Made by a program: the position numbers and the translations under genes
The notes under the pieces: model-generated
What the model was told of the DNA's origin: nothing
The model's database searches: none
What the model saw: only the letters and a program-made list of their open reading frames with translations
Part shown: one piece after another, positions 43,672 to 51,776 of the stretch
How the letters are laid out: each line of letters opens with the position of its first letter
Numbering within the stretch: position 1 is the first letter of the stretch
NCBI GenBank assembly: GCA_024742705.1
Contig: JANSXZ010000004.1
Location: forward strand, 124,001-188,000
Direction: 5' to 3'
Length of the DNA: 64,000 nucleotides
Origin: Paracoccaceae bacterium
Lineage (GTDB): Bacteria; Pseudomonadota; Alphaproteobacteria; Rhodobacterales; Rhodobacteraceae

Positions 43672-44763
43672 GTGGCGGGAAATGATGGAAAAAATATGAA
43701 AGACGCATATGATGGGGCGCAAGCAAGAGGCACAGATGCAACACGGAACAGCGATGACCGGCTTTCCAAGATGCGACGCCTGAAGCACTTCAGGCGCAAG
43801 GACGAAACGGACGGCCCCGGCGACATGCTGGACGGGCCCGAACCGCGTGGGCGCAAGCCGCAACCGCGTTATCTGGACGATGCCGATCATGACGGCCGGC
43901 GGGGCGGTGCACCGCGGCCGCAACCGCGGTTCGTGGATGCCGACCCCGAGGATGCCGGCGCTAGGGCGCCGCGCTACATGGAGGTCGAACCGCCCGGGCC
44001 CCGCGTGGCACCGCCCCAGCCCGAGGTGAACCATCCCATCGCCGATCCGCACGCCGTGTCGTGGACCGGCCTGCCCGAAGTGCGGCTGAACGTGCGCAAG
44101 AAGGCCGGGATGCGGATGCCCCTGGCCGGGTTCTTCCGCGACGATCCCGCTTCGAAGGCCTTCGATCTGCTGCGCACCCGGCTGGTGCAGACGCTGCGGG
44201 CCAACCGGTGGTCGCGCATTGCCATCGCCGCGCCCACCTCGGGCTGCGGCAGCACCTTCACGGCGGTGAACCTGGCGCTGTCGATGGCGCGGGTGCCGTC
44301 CAGCCGCACGATCCTGATGGATCTCAACCAACGCGATCCGGGCGTGGCCGATGCGCTGGAGGTTGGCGACGTGGGCGACATGACCGCCTATCTCTCGGGC
44401 AAGCTGCCGACATCGCAATTCATCATGCGTTGTTCGAAAACCCTTGCGCTGGGCGTGTCGCGGCGCACCAACAAGAACGCCGCCGAATTGCTGCACGATC
44501 CCGCCGCCACCCAGGTTCTGGATCGCATGACCGGCGCGTTGCAGCCCGATGTGACGATCTTCGACATGCCGCCGGTTTTGCAATACGACGATCTGGCCGC
44601 ACTGCTGCCGATGATCGACGGCGTTCTGCTGGTGTCGGATGGTACCAAGACAACCGCCCGCGACATCGCCGAATGCGAACGTATCCTGGAGGGTCAGACC
44701 CAGCTTCTGGGGGTGATCCTGAACCGCGCGCGCCGTTCCAGCGTGCAAAGATTCGACGCCTGA
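43672..44763 (+). CDS. CpsD/CapB-like BY-kinase homologue with altered Walker A
   Basis: The 363-residue protein starts at GTG 43672, eight bases after AAGGAG (43658-43663); an ATG eight codons on is an alternative. Residues ~1-135 are polar and low-complexity (RPQPRFVD- and PPGPRV-type repeats). The P-loop ATPase part begins near 155 with KAFDLLRTRLVQTLRANRWS. Walker A reads APTSGCGSTFTAVNLAL: the invariant lysine of GxGK[S/T] is Ser194. Walker A' is ILMDLNQRDPG and Walker B is VTIFDMPPVL. There is no C-terminal tyrosine cluster. I infer a partner of the Wzz-like protein in chain-length control that may lack kinase activity. It is a typical exopolysaccharide-locus gene otherwise. Confidence 0.82.
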   Translation: MAGNDGKNMKDAYDGAQARGTDATRNSDDRLSKMRRLKHFRRKDETDGPGDMLDGPEPRGRKPQPRYLDDADHDGRRGGAPRPQPRFVDADPEDAGARAPRYMEVEPPGPRVAPPQPEVNHPIADPHAVSWTGLPEVRLNVRKKAGMRMPLAGFFRDDPASKAFDLLRTRLVQTLRANRWSRIAIAAPTSGCGSTFTAVNLALSMARVPSSRTILMDLNQRDPGVADALEVGDVGDMTAYLSGKLPTSQFIMRCSKTLALGVSRRTNKNAAELLHDPAATQVLDRMTGALQPDVTIFDMPPVLQYDDLAALLPMIDGVLLVSDGTKTTARDIAECERILEGQTQLLGVILNRARRSSVQRFDA

Positions 44764-44782
44764 CCGGCGGAACGTGAACAAT

Positions 44783-44793
44783 GGCCACAGTTT
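44783..44793 (-). promoter_or_regulatory. TTGTGGC-type motif before the Wzz-like gene
   Basis: GGCCACAGTTT here is identical to 42247-42257 upstream of the sugar transferase gene. It lies in the 121-bp gap before the chain-length gene, which therefore may have its own regulated promoter. Confidence 0.35.
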
Positions 44794-44884
44794 CGCCCGT
44801 TTGTTGCTGTCAAAGCGGCCAAACCGGTGTTTAGGCTGGTCAATGACAGAGTGACAGCGCGGCCAGAAGGCCCGGGAAAGTGCT

Positions 44885-46147
44885 ATGGGTCCGATCTATA
44901 CGCCAGCTGATTTTATCGACATGGTGCGGCGCCGCTTCTGGGTGATCCTGGCGGTTCTGGTGATCGGCAGCGCGGTATCGGTGGGATACGCTTTGATGCA
45001 GACGCATCTCTATCGTTCGGCCGAGGTGATCCAGATCGCGCGTCCCAAGATCGCCGACGATCTGGCGCCATCCACCGTGGCCGGATCGTCCGCGCGGCGC
45101 TTGCAACTGATCCAGCAACAGATCATGACGCGCGCCACGCTTCTGGAGATCGTCGACAGCTACGGGCTGTTTCAGGATCAACCTGACCTGACGCTTACCG
45201 AAAAGGTGATCCAACTGCGCGAGGCGGTGTCAATCGACGGGGTGGCGGCGGCGCGCGAGGGGTTCACCGACGATGGCACTATTTCGGTGCTGACGATCAC
45301 GGCGACGATGCCGACGCCGGAACTGGCGCAGGCCATCGCCAGCGAATTCAGCCAGCGCACGCTGCGTCTGAGCGATCAGACGCGCATCGAGCAGGCCGAG
45401 GCGACGCTTGAATTCTTTGCCCGGCAGGAACAGCAGATGGAGGAGGAGATCGTCGCGCTCGAAAGTCGCATCGCGCGATTCCAGGCGGAAAACAATCTGA
45501 TCTCTCCCAGCGCGCTGGACAGCCTGATGCTGGAACTGGCCGGAATCCGCGATTCGCTTCTGGAAATCGAACGTCAGAAGATCACGCTTCAGCGTCAGAT
45601 CGAAGGCGTCGACCTCACAGCCCGTCAGGAAACCATCGACCGGCGCATCGCCGATCTGCGCGCACAGTTGGAAGGGCTGGAGGAACAGCGTGCGCTGCTT
45701 GAACAGCGCGCGAACCGGCTGGAAGCCGAAATGGAAACCAGCCCCGAACTGGCGCGCATCCAGGCCGAATACGACCGTCAGCTGGAGCTGCTGCAAACCC
45801 GTCTGGCCGAGATCGTCGCGCGGCGCAGCGATGCCGAGGTCGGCTTTCGTCTTGAATCCCAGCAACAGGCCGAACGGCTTCTGGTGATCGAACCGGCCGC
45901 CTTGCCCGATTATCCCGTCACCACCAGCCGCAAGCGCATGGCAGCCATCGGCGCCGCCATCAGCCTGTTTCTGGGGCTGGTCGTCGCCTTCCTGCTGGAA
46001 TTGCGGCATCCGGTGATCCGCACCGCGGCACAGATGAAACGCGAGATCGGTCTGGCGCCTGTCGTGTCGATCCCGTTTCTGGACACCGGGCGCAAGCGCC
46101 GCCGCTGGTTCGGCGGCCCGCGCGACAGCGAGGGCAAACAGGCCTAG
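44885..46147 (+). CDS. Wzz/GumC-like polysaccharide chain-length determinant
   Basis: A 420-residue inner-membrane protein of the polysaccharide co-polymerase class. The first helix (RRRFWVILAVLVIGSAVSVG, residues ~16-37) is followed by the Wzz domain with HLYRSAEVIQIARP. A long periplasmic coiled coil (~170-320) is rich in Glu, Gln, Leu and Arg (LRAQLEGLEEQRALLEQRAN). The second helix AAIGAAISLFLGLVVAFLLE (~352-372) leads to a short basic cytoplasmic tail. There is no fused kinase domain; the separate CpsD-like gene upstream is its probable partner. The stop is only 7 bp from the convergent flippase stop. Confidence 0.9.
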   Translation: MGPIYTPADFIDMVRRRFWVILAVLVIGSAVSVGYALMQTHLYRSAEVIQIARPKIADDLAPSTVAGSSARRLQLIQQQIMTRATLLEIVDSYGLFQDQPDLTLTEKVIQLREAVSIDGVAAAREGFTDDGTISVLTITATMPTPELAQAIASEFSQRTLRLSDQTRIEQAEATLEFFARQEQQMEEEIVALESRIARFQAENNLISPSALDSLMLELAGIRDSLLEIERQKITLQRQIEGVDLTARQETIDRRIADLRAQLEGLEEQRALLEQRANRLEAEMETSPELARIQAEYDRQLELLQTRLAEIVARRSDAEVGFRLESQQQAERLLVIEPAALPDYPVTTSRKRMAAIGAAISLFLGLVVAFLLELRHPVIRTAAQMKREIGLAPVVSIPFLDTGRKRRRWFGGPRDSEGKQA

Positions 46148-46154
46148 CCGGGTT

Positions 46155-47507
46155 TCACGCCAGCGGGGCGATCACGCCCCAATGCATCCAGACCGCCAGC
46201 GCCGCCAGCCCCAGCGCCGCCAGCGCCCACAGCATATCGTGCATGGCGTCCCAGGCGCCGTGGGTGCGCGCCAGCCAGATCAGCACCGGATGCACGATCA
46301 CCGCTGCCAGCGCCATCGCCACAAGCGCGCCCAACAGCCCGAACATGGACACCCCGATCAGCAAAAGCCCCACCTGCGCCACGGCCCTGCATCCGCAGAA
46401 CACAAAGAAGCGCCGGGAATCGCCGGCCGCCAGCGCCGCCTGATCGTAGGACAGCCCGATTGCCTGGGTCAGCATTCCACAGGCCAGCACGACGATCATG
46501 CCCTCTGCCGCCGCATAGCGGCTGTCGTACAGCGTTGAAACCAGCCAGGGACCGGCCAGCGCCATCACCGCGATCATCGCCACCAGCCCGGCGGTCAGCG
46601 CATGGCGCATCCGCCGCAACTGGGCCGCATTGCGCGCCGAGGCGCCGGGCGGGCGTTCGCGATAGACCGGGATCAGCACCTTCTGCACCACCGCCTGCCC
46701 CAGAAGCAGCGGGAAGCCGGCCAGGAAATAGCCGATGTTGTAGACACCCAGCACCTCAAGCGACAGGTAGCGGCCCAGGATTGCCTTGTCGCCTTGCGAT
46801 GAGAGGAACCAGAAGGCGGTGCTGAGAAAGATCCACTTCCCGAACGACACCAGTTCGCCTGCCGATTCCCGCTCCCAGAGGAACCTGTTGGGTGGCCCCG
46901 GCAGGCCGAAATGCGTCAGCAGCAGTTTGGCCACCGCGGTGATCACGCTGCCCACCACAAGGGCCATGACCGATTGCGTCGCCCATGCCATCGCCACCAT
47001 GAACACCACGCCAATCGCCTGCGCCGCCAGGTCCAGAACCGTCAACCGGCCCAGCAGAAGGTGCCGCGCGGCGGTTTCGATCCGCGTGGGATTGAAGCCC
47101 GCCACCGCCAGCGACGCACCGGCGATGGGCAGATAGGTGGCCAGTTCCGGATCGCCGTAGAACGCCGCCATCGGCGACGCCAGCAGGCAGGCCACAGCCC
47201 ATAGGATGAAGCCGCGCGCAACCTGGATCGTCCAGGCGGTGTTGAGAAACCCCGGATCGTCGCCGCGCGGGCTCTGGGCGATCGAAGGGCCAATCCCGAC
47301 ATCCGAGAACATCGCGAGGCCGATGGTGACAACGCCGACCAGCGCCATGATGCCGAAGGCTTCGGGAAACAGCAGCCGCGCAAGGATCAGGTTCGATGCC
47401 AGCCGCAACGCCTGCGCGCCGGCATAGCCCATCATCACCACCGAAACCGATCGCAGAACCCGCGCGATCAGGCCGCCCCCGCGAAACACCGCAAGCATCC
47501 CGTTCAT
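46155..47507 (-). CDS. Wzx-like oligosaccharide/lipid-linked product flippase (MATE/MVF-fold)
   Basis: A 450-residue polytopic protein with 12-14 predicted helices, starting at ATG 47507 in an ATGA overlap with the upstream glycosyltransferase. N-terminal VSVVMMGYAGAQALRLASNL and ILARLLFPEAFGIMALVGVV are classic for the polysaccharide-exporting Wzx/RfbX family (Polysacc_synt_3 type). GDKAILGRYLSLEVLGVYNI and LIPVYRERPPG in the middle are also typical. It is the last gene of the NRPS/PKS operon and is a candidate exporter of a lipid-linked glycan or glycolipid-like product. Confidence 0.9.
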   Translation of the reverse strand: MNGMLAVFRGGGLIARVLRSVSVVMMGYAGAQALRLASNLILARLLFPEAFGIMALVGVVTIGLAMFSDVGIGPSIAQSPRGDDPGFLNTAWTIQVARGFILWAVACLLASPMAAFYGDPELATYLPIAGASLAVAGFNPTRIETAARHLLLGRLTVLDLAAQAIGVVFMVAMAWATQSVMALVVGSVITAVAKLLLTHFGLPGPPNRFLWERESAGELVSFGKWIFLSTAFWFLSSQGDKAILGRYLSLEVLGVYNIGYFLAGFPLLLGQAVVQKVLIPVYRERPPGASARNAAQLRRMRHALTAGLVAMIAVMALAGPWLVSTLYDSRYAAAEGMIVVLACGMLTQAIGLSYDQAALAAGDSRRFFVFCGCRAVAQVGLLLIGVSMFGLLGALVAMALAAVIVHPVLIWLARTHGAWDAMHDMLWALAALGLAALAVWMHWGVIAPLA

Positions 47508-48358
47508 CGCCCGCGCGCCCAGCGGGCCGTGCCGCGCATCGGCGGGGTCTTGACGGCGATCGCCACCGCCACATAGACGGCAAAGCCAATGGGATCGCGC
47601 AGCGCGCGCGCCAGCGTGCCGCCCAGCCCCGGCGGGTGGCTGTCCTCGTGCGCCATGAGATGGGGAAACACCTTGGCCACCTCGGTGACACCGTCGTTCT
47701 GGCGGCGGCGCACGCGCACGAGGTTGGCGAAACCCTCGACCATCGGCCAGGTATACCGCGCCGCGACGCGGTGCCGTTCCGAAGGGGCAAAGTTGAGCCG
47801 CGCGAAAGTGTCGTCGGAGATGATGTCGGGCCAATCGCGCCAGCGCGCGCGCCCGCGGCGTGTCATGGCGAAAATGCCAAAGCCCGGCACACCCTGCGTC
47901 ACAAACGGCAGGGTCTGCCAGAACCGCGCGTAGGCCCGGGTTACCGCGCTGCGGGCGGGCGCGACCCGCGGTTCCGCCCCGGCATAAAGCGCGGGGCCGC
48001 GCGAAAGCGCCTCGATCATCTTCTCCAGAAGCGGCGGCGATACGATCACATCGGCGTCGAGGTAGATGCGGATATCGCCCCGGGCCGCGCGATCGCCCAG
48101 GTTCAAAGCGTTCAGCTTGCCGCCGGTTTCGGTTTCGATCACCTGCAAGGACCACCCCCGCGCCTGCGCCAGATCGGCAAAGCCGCGCGCCTTGGCCGCG
48201 GTGTCGTCGCGGCAGGCGTTGGCGATCACCAGCACCTCCAGCGGCGCATCCCCCTGCGACGCCAGCAGCGCGCTCAGGCAATGGCCGATGTAGTCGGTTT
48301 CGTCATGCGCCGGCAGAATGACGCTGACGGCTGGAACGGTCGGTTCGACGGGTTGCAT
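47504..48358 (-). CDS. family 2 glycosyltransferase
   Basis: A 284-residue GT-A enzyme starting at ATG 48358 (MQPVEPTVPAVSVILPAHDE), one base shared with the preceding stop. The nucleotide-sugar site is ILPAHDETDYIGHCLSALLA, GGKLNALNLGDRAARGDIRI and the metal site YLDADVIVSPPLLEKMIEAL (DxD). GVPGFGIFAMTRRGRARWRD and ISDDTFARLNF (ED/DD motif) complete the catalytic pocket. A hydrophobic C-terminal segment (DPIGFAVYVAVAIAV) may anchor it in the membrane. The sugar and acceptor are unknown; it lies between the hydrolase genes and the flippase. Confidence 0.9.
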   Translation of the reverse strand: MQPVEPTVPAVSVILPAHDETDYIGHCLSALLASQGDAPLEVLVIANACRDDTAAKARGFADLAQARGWSLQVIETETGGKLNALNLGDRAARGDIRIYLDADVIVSPPLLEKMIEALSRGPALYAGAEPRVAPARSAVTRAYARFWQTLPFVTQGVPGFGIFAMTRRGRARWRDWPDIISDDTFARLNFAPSERHRVAARYTWPMVEGFANLVRVRRRQNDGVTEVAKVFPHLMAHEDSHPPGLGGTLARALRDPIGFAVYVAVAIAVKTPPMRGTARWARGR

Positions 48359-50079
48359 CACCGCGCCCGATCGCGATGCCGGATCAGGGCGTCCCAGCGC
48401 GGATTGTCGTCCTGAAGGTGGCGCAAGGCGCCCCAGCTGCCCCATTTGCCCGGTGCATAGACATCGGAATACGCGGTGAACATGCCATCCGTCAGGTCCG
48501 ACCACCCCTGCAACAGCCGATCATAGAGCCGGCCCATTTCGGGGGTATAGTTGAAATGGGTGAAGAAACCTTCCAGCGTCACATCGTCGACTTGCGCGCC
48601 CAGCCCGGCCACATGGGTACCGCCTTCGTACATGATCAGGTTCAGGCCATAGTCGCGCGCCGCGCGCTGGTGATAGGGCAGCACATCGTTCAGCAGCGCC
48701 GCGACCGTATCCGTATCGTCTCCCGATATCGCGCCATCCATCAACTCGGCGCCTGCGCGGGCGCTGGCCAGATCGTACTGGTGGCGCGCGATATGGGCGT
48801 CGCGGGCGGCACCTGTCAGCCCCAGCGCGTCGGCCTCGGCGGTGGCGGCGGCGCGGCTTTCGGCAATCCAGGCGCGCGTGCGCGCGGCGCCGCCGTCGAT
48901 ACCGATGATGCCGCCGAAATAGCCGGTCACCGCATAGGCATCGAAGGCCGATGCCGGGGTGGCGGGCGGCGGATTGGCCGATGCCATCGCCAGGGGCGCG
49001 GTCAGGATCGCTTCCTCGAGGCCGCGCCATCCTGTCTGGGTGGCCACCACGTTGACCAGGCGCGCGGGCGCCTCGGCACCGAAGACATCGGTCCAGATCC
49101 GCGCAACCTCGGCCGCGCGCACGCCGTAGTACTGCACCCATGCGTCATCGGCGCCCCACAGCGTGCGGGCCATGTCTTCGGCCCATCGCGCCTGTTCGAA
49201 CTGCCAGTTCCAGACCTCGTTGGAATACTCGACATGCGCGCGCAGCGCCGGATCCAGACGGTCGCGGACGGTTTCGGCGAATTGGCGCACATAGGCATCG
49301 TCGGCCTTGTGCGGAAGGGTAAACCACGGATCGATTCCCGTAAGGTTCGCCAGTTCGATCATCACCTCCAGCGGCACCCCCGTGCGTGCCCATGAATAAT
49401 CACCGGTGCGCGGGCGGTCCTGCCATGAAACGATGTCGGAATTGTTCGTCTGCATCCAGTCCATGAACCGCAGCACCCCAAAGCCGGATATCCGCGCCAG
49501 CCAATCGGGGTTGAATCTTGCGCCGGCGTCGAAAGCGGCGACGTGATCTTCATGGACCAGCGTGATGTTGCGGACCGGATCGCTGGCGCGGCTGCGCTGG
49601 ATGCGGATTTCGACCTCGCCGGGGCCGGGCACGAAATCGAAGCCGACAGATCCGTCGCCATAGCGCACGTTGCTGACACGGCCCGTCACCTCGACGATGC
49701 CGCGGCCTTCGAAGCGTAGCAGATAGCGCCCGGCCAGACCGGTCGCCGCCTCGGGCAGGTCCACCAGGACCAGCGTGCCGATCGCGCCCAGTTCGCCGGT
49801 CAGACGGCGGGGCCAGCCATCGCTGTCGAGAAGCGACATCAGCCGCAGTTCGGTTTCGCCCAGCCCGCCCCAGCGACCGGGCAAATGCCCGATCCAGGGG
49901 CGCGCCGATTTCATGTGATCCAGAAATGGCGCCTGTGGCGACCAGTCGTGCACCGCCGCAAGGTTCAGGCCCACGTTGCCGGCGCGCCCCGTCGCGGGCA
50001 GCGCGACCAGGCCCACGGCCAGCGCCACGAGAACCGCGCGCAGCCAGACCGCCATATTCATCCAACCCATTGTTTTCAT
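48358..50079 (-). CDS. secreted clan GH-A-like glycoside hydrolase candidate
   Basis: The 573-residue protein starts at ATG 50079 in an ATGA overlap. It has a signal peptide (MAVWLRAVLVALAVGLVALP). The N-terminal half contains beta-rich GRYLLRFEGRGIVEVTGRVS. The C-terminal half looks like a TIM barrel: GIDPWFTLPHKADDAYVRQF, then HVEYSNEVWNW with the Asn-Glu pair N287-E288 (acid/base position of clan GH-A) and LIMYEGGTHV with E485 as a possible nucleophile. I do not recognise a characterised family; similar proteins are often labelled cellulose-binding. Its place in the operon suggests that it trims or releases an exported glycan or glycoconjugate. Confidence 0.65.
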   Translation of the reverse strand: MKTMGWMNMAVWLRAVLVALAVGLVALPATGRAGNVGLNLAAVHDWSPQAPFLDHMKSARPWIGHLPGRWGGLGETELRLMSLLDSDGWPRRLTGELGAIGTLVLVDLPEAATGLAGRYLLRFEGRGIVEVTGRVSNVRYGDGSVGFDFVPGPGEVEIRIQRSRASDPVRNITLVHEDHVAAFDAGARFNPDWLARISGFGVLRFMDWMQTNNSDIVSWQDRPRTGDYSWARTGVPLEVMIELANLTGIDPWFTLPHKADDAYVRQFAETVRDRLDPALRAHVEYSNEVWNWQFEQARWAEDMARTLWGADDAWVQYYGVRAAEVARIWTDVFGAEAPARLVNVVATQTGWRGLEEAILTAPLAMASANPPPATPASAFDAYAVTGYFGGIIGIDGGAARTRAWIAESRAAATAEADALGLTGAARDAHIARHQYDLASARAGAELMDGAISGDDTDTVAALLNDVLPYHQRAARDYGLNLIMYEGGTHVAGLGAQVDDVTLEGFFTHFNYTPEMGRLYDRLLQGWSDLTDGMFTAYSDVYAPGKWGSWGALRHLQDDNPRWDALIRHRDRAR

Positions 50080-51074
50080 TGTGCCTGATCCACGCCGGTC
50101 TTGGCATAGCGCGTGACGACCTGCCACACTGTCTCCTGCATCAGCCGCGCCGCTGCCGGGCCCGGCGCGACCGCCTCGGTGCCGTCGGCGCGGCGCAACG
50201 CATGGGGCAGGCCCACGGGCGAGCGGTGATAAAGCACCGCGTAATGCGTCAGCGCCACCAGATAGGCCCCCAGATCATTGACGTGGATCATGTCCTGCGC
50301 GCCTTCCGGGGTCTTGGCGAAAAGATCGGTGCGGTCGGCGATGTTGTCGACACCGCCGCGCGCCTCGAGCGCGCGCACGAAGGCCGCCATTGCCTGTCCC
50401 GCCGGGATCACATGGATCGCCGCATTGGCATCGGCGCGGCTGCGCACGAGGTCATGAAACAGGATGCGTTCCTCCCAATACCGGCCCAGATCCAGATCGA
50501 GCCGCGCCAGCCAGCCCTCGGGATCGTCCAGTTCGGGCCAGCTTTCGTACAGGTACAGCCGCATCCCGGGATTGGTGCCACGGGCGAATTCCGCCCATTT
50601 GTGCAGGTAGGTGCCGCTGTCGCGATAACGGATCGCATCGCGGATCTCGACCATTTCGGTCATCACCAGCGCGTCGTATTCGCCCGATGCGATCGCCTCG
50701 CGCGCGGCGCGGAAGCGCGGATGATCGTTTTCCACGTCAAAGCCCAGGATCGGCATCTCGGGGTACCAGTGTTCCTGAAGCGATGTGCCCCAGCCCAGCT
50801 GACTGTCATAGCCGTGACCTGCAGGCGCCAGTTGCGCCAGCATCGCGGGCATGTCGCGGCTGACCAGCGAATGGCCCAGGTGAAACACCCGCATCGGCCG
50901 GTCCGGCGCGGGCAGGGGCGTGGCATAGACCGCGTCCACCTGCGCCGGCGTCGGGGTTGTCCACACCTTCCATGCGCCATAGCCGGCGCCGCCCAGCAGC
51001 AGCGCCGCGAACAGCACGGCGGCGCTGCGCCGCAGCGCCCCGTGCCGTCGGAACATGGCGGCGGCGGATGGCAT
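50076..51074 (-). CDS. membrane-anchored SGNH/GDSL-type hydrolase candidate
   Basis: The 332-residue protein has one N-terminal hydrophobic anchor or signal (SAAVLFAALLLGGAGYGAW, residues 17-36) and a periplasmic domain. Block I is VFHLGHSLVSRDMPAMLAQL with Ser69 as the likely nucleophile (GHS in place of GDS). LGWGTSLQEHW gives the glycine block. Block V is DMIHVNDLGAYL with D261 and H264 as a DxxH pair. The middle block with the oxyanion asparagine is less clear. Family members act as esterases, acetyl-transferring enzymes or deacylases of glycans. It could acylate or deacylate the product of this operon. Stop codon of the upstream gene and this ATG are adjacent (TGA ATG). Confidence 0.65.
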   Translation of the reverse strand: MPSAAAMFRRHGALRRSAAVLFAALLLGGAGYGAWKVWTTPTPAQVDAVYATPLPAPDRPMRVFHLGHSLVSRDMPAMLAQLAPAGHGYDSQLGWGTSLQEHWYPEMPILGFDVENDHPRFRAAREAIASGEYDALVMTEMVEIRDAIRYRDSGTYLHKWAEFARGTNPGMRLYLYESWPELDDPEGWLARLDLDLGRYWEERILFHDLVRSRADANAAIHVIPAGQAMAAFVRALEARGGVDNIADRTDLFAKTPEGAQDMIHVNDLGAYLVALTHYAVLYHRSPVGLPHALRRADGTEAVAPGPAAARLMQETVWQVVTRYAKTGVDQAQ

Positions 51075-51776
51075 TCAGGCGTGGTCCGGTCGGGCCAATC
51101 GCATTGTCGTCAAAACCCAGTCGGCGCCGAAACAGAACTGACCGTGCAGCTGCGTGCCTGCCTCGAAGCCGGGCACGGATTCGACGAAGGTCGCTTCGAA
51201 CTGGCCGGTATCGAGATCGGGTGTAATGTCCAGCATCTGAAATCCGAATAGCGTCTGACTGAGCGTATACTGGCACTTATACGCCGTTTCCTTGGCGCTG
51301 AAAACCAAAGAAGCCAGCGCGCCGCGCACTTCGCGCGGCTGCGTGCCCAGCCAGGCGCGTTCGGCCAGGGTGCAGATTTCGGGCACCAGATCGTCGCCGA
51401 CCGCGTCGCGGGCTTCGATGTCGATGCCAAGGGCGCGGGTGTTTGCGCTGCGGGCGACAGCGGCCAGGCAATAGCGGTCGGAATGGGTGATCGATCCGGT
51501 CAGGCCGGCGGGCCAGACCGGCGCGCGGTCGTTGCCCATCGGCACCGCCGCGGGCGCCATGCCCTGGGCGATCATCGCACCCCGGGCGGCGCGGCGCCCG
51601 GCGGCAAAACTGCGTCGGCGCCGCTCGACCATCGCCGCGACGGGCCGCTGTTCGCCGGGCAGCAGCCCCGAGGGCGGATCGCGGGGATCTGCCGGCTCCA
51701 CCGAAACCATCGGCCCCAGCAGCCTCGCGGCGACATCCTGTGGCCCGCCCGGATTGATCACGGCGGCCAGGCTCAT
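51075..51776 (-). CDS. 4'-phosphopantetheinyl transferase, EntD/Sfp type
   Basis: A 233-residue enzyme that installs the phosphopantetheine arm of CoA on carrier domains. The chosen start ATG 51776 overlaps the NRPS stop as ATGA; the frame upstream is an out-of-frame reading of the NRPS gene. EntD-type landmarks are RRRRSFAAGRRAARGAM, GSITHSDRYCLAAVA, GIDIEARDAV with Mg ligands D119 and E121, and LVFSAKETAYKCQ with E163. It directly follows the NRPS gene and presumably activates its T domain (Ser1446) and the PKS ACP (Ser1821). Confidence 0.93.
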   Translation of the reverse strand: MSLAAVINPGGPQDVAARLLGPMVSVEPADPRDPPSGLLPGEQRPVAAMVERRRRSFAAGRRAARGAMIAQGMAPAAVPMGNDRAPVWPAGLTGSITHSDRYCLAAVARSANTRALGIDIEARDAVGDDLVPEICTLAERAWLGTQPREVRGALASLVFSAKETAYKCQYTLSQTLFGFQMLDITPDLDTGQFEATFVESVPGFEAGTQLHGQFCFGADWVLTTMRLARPDHA

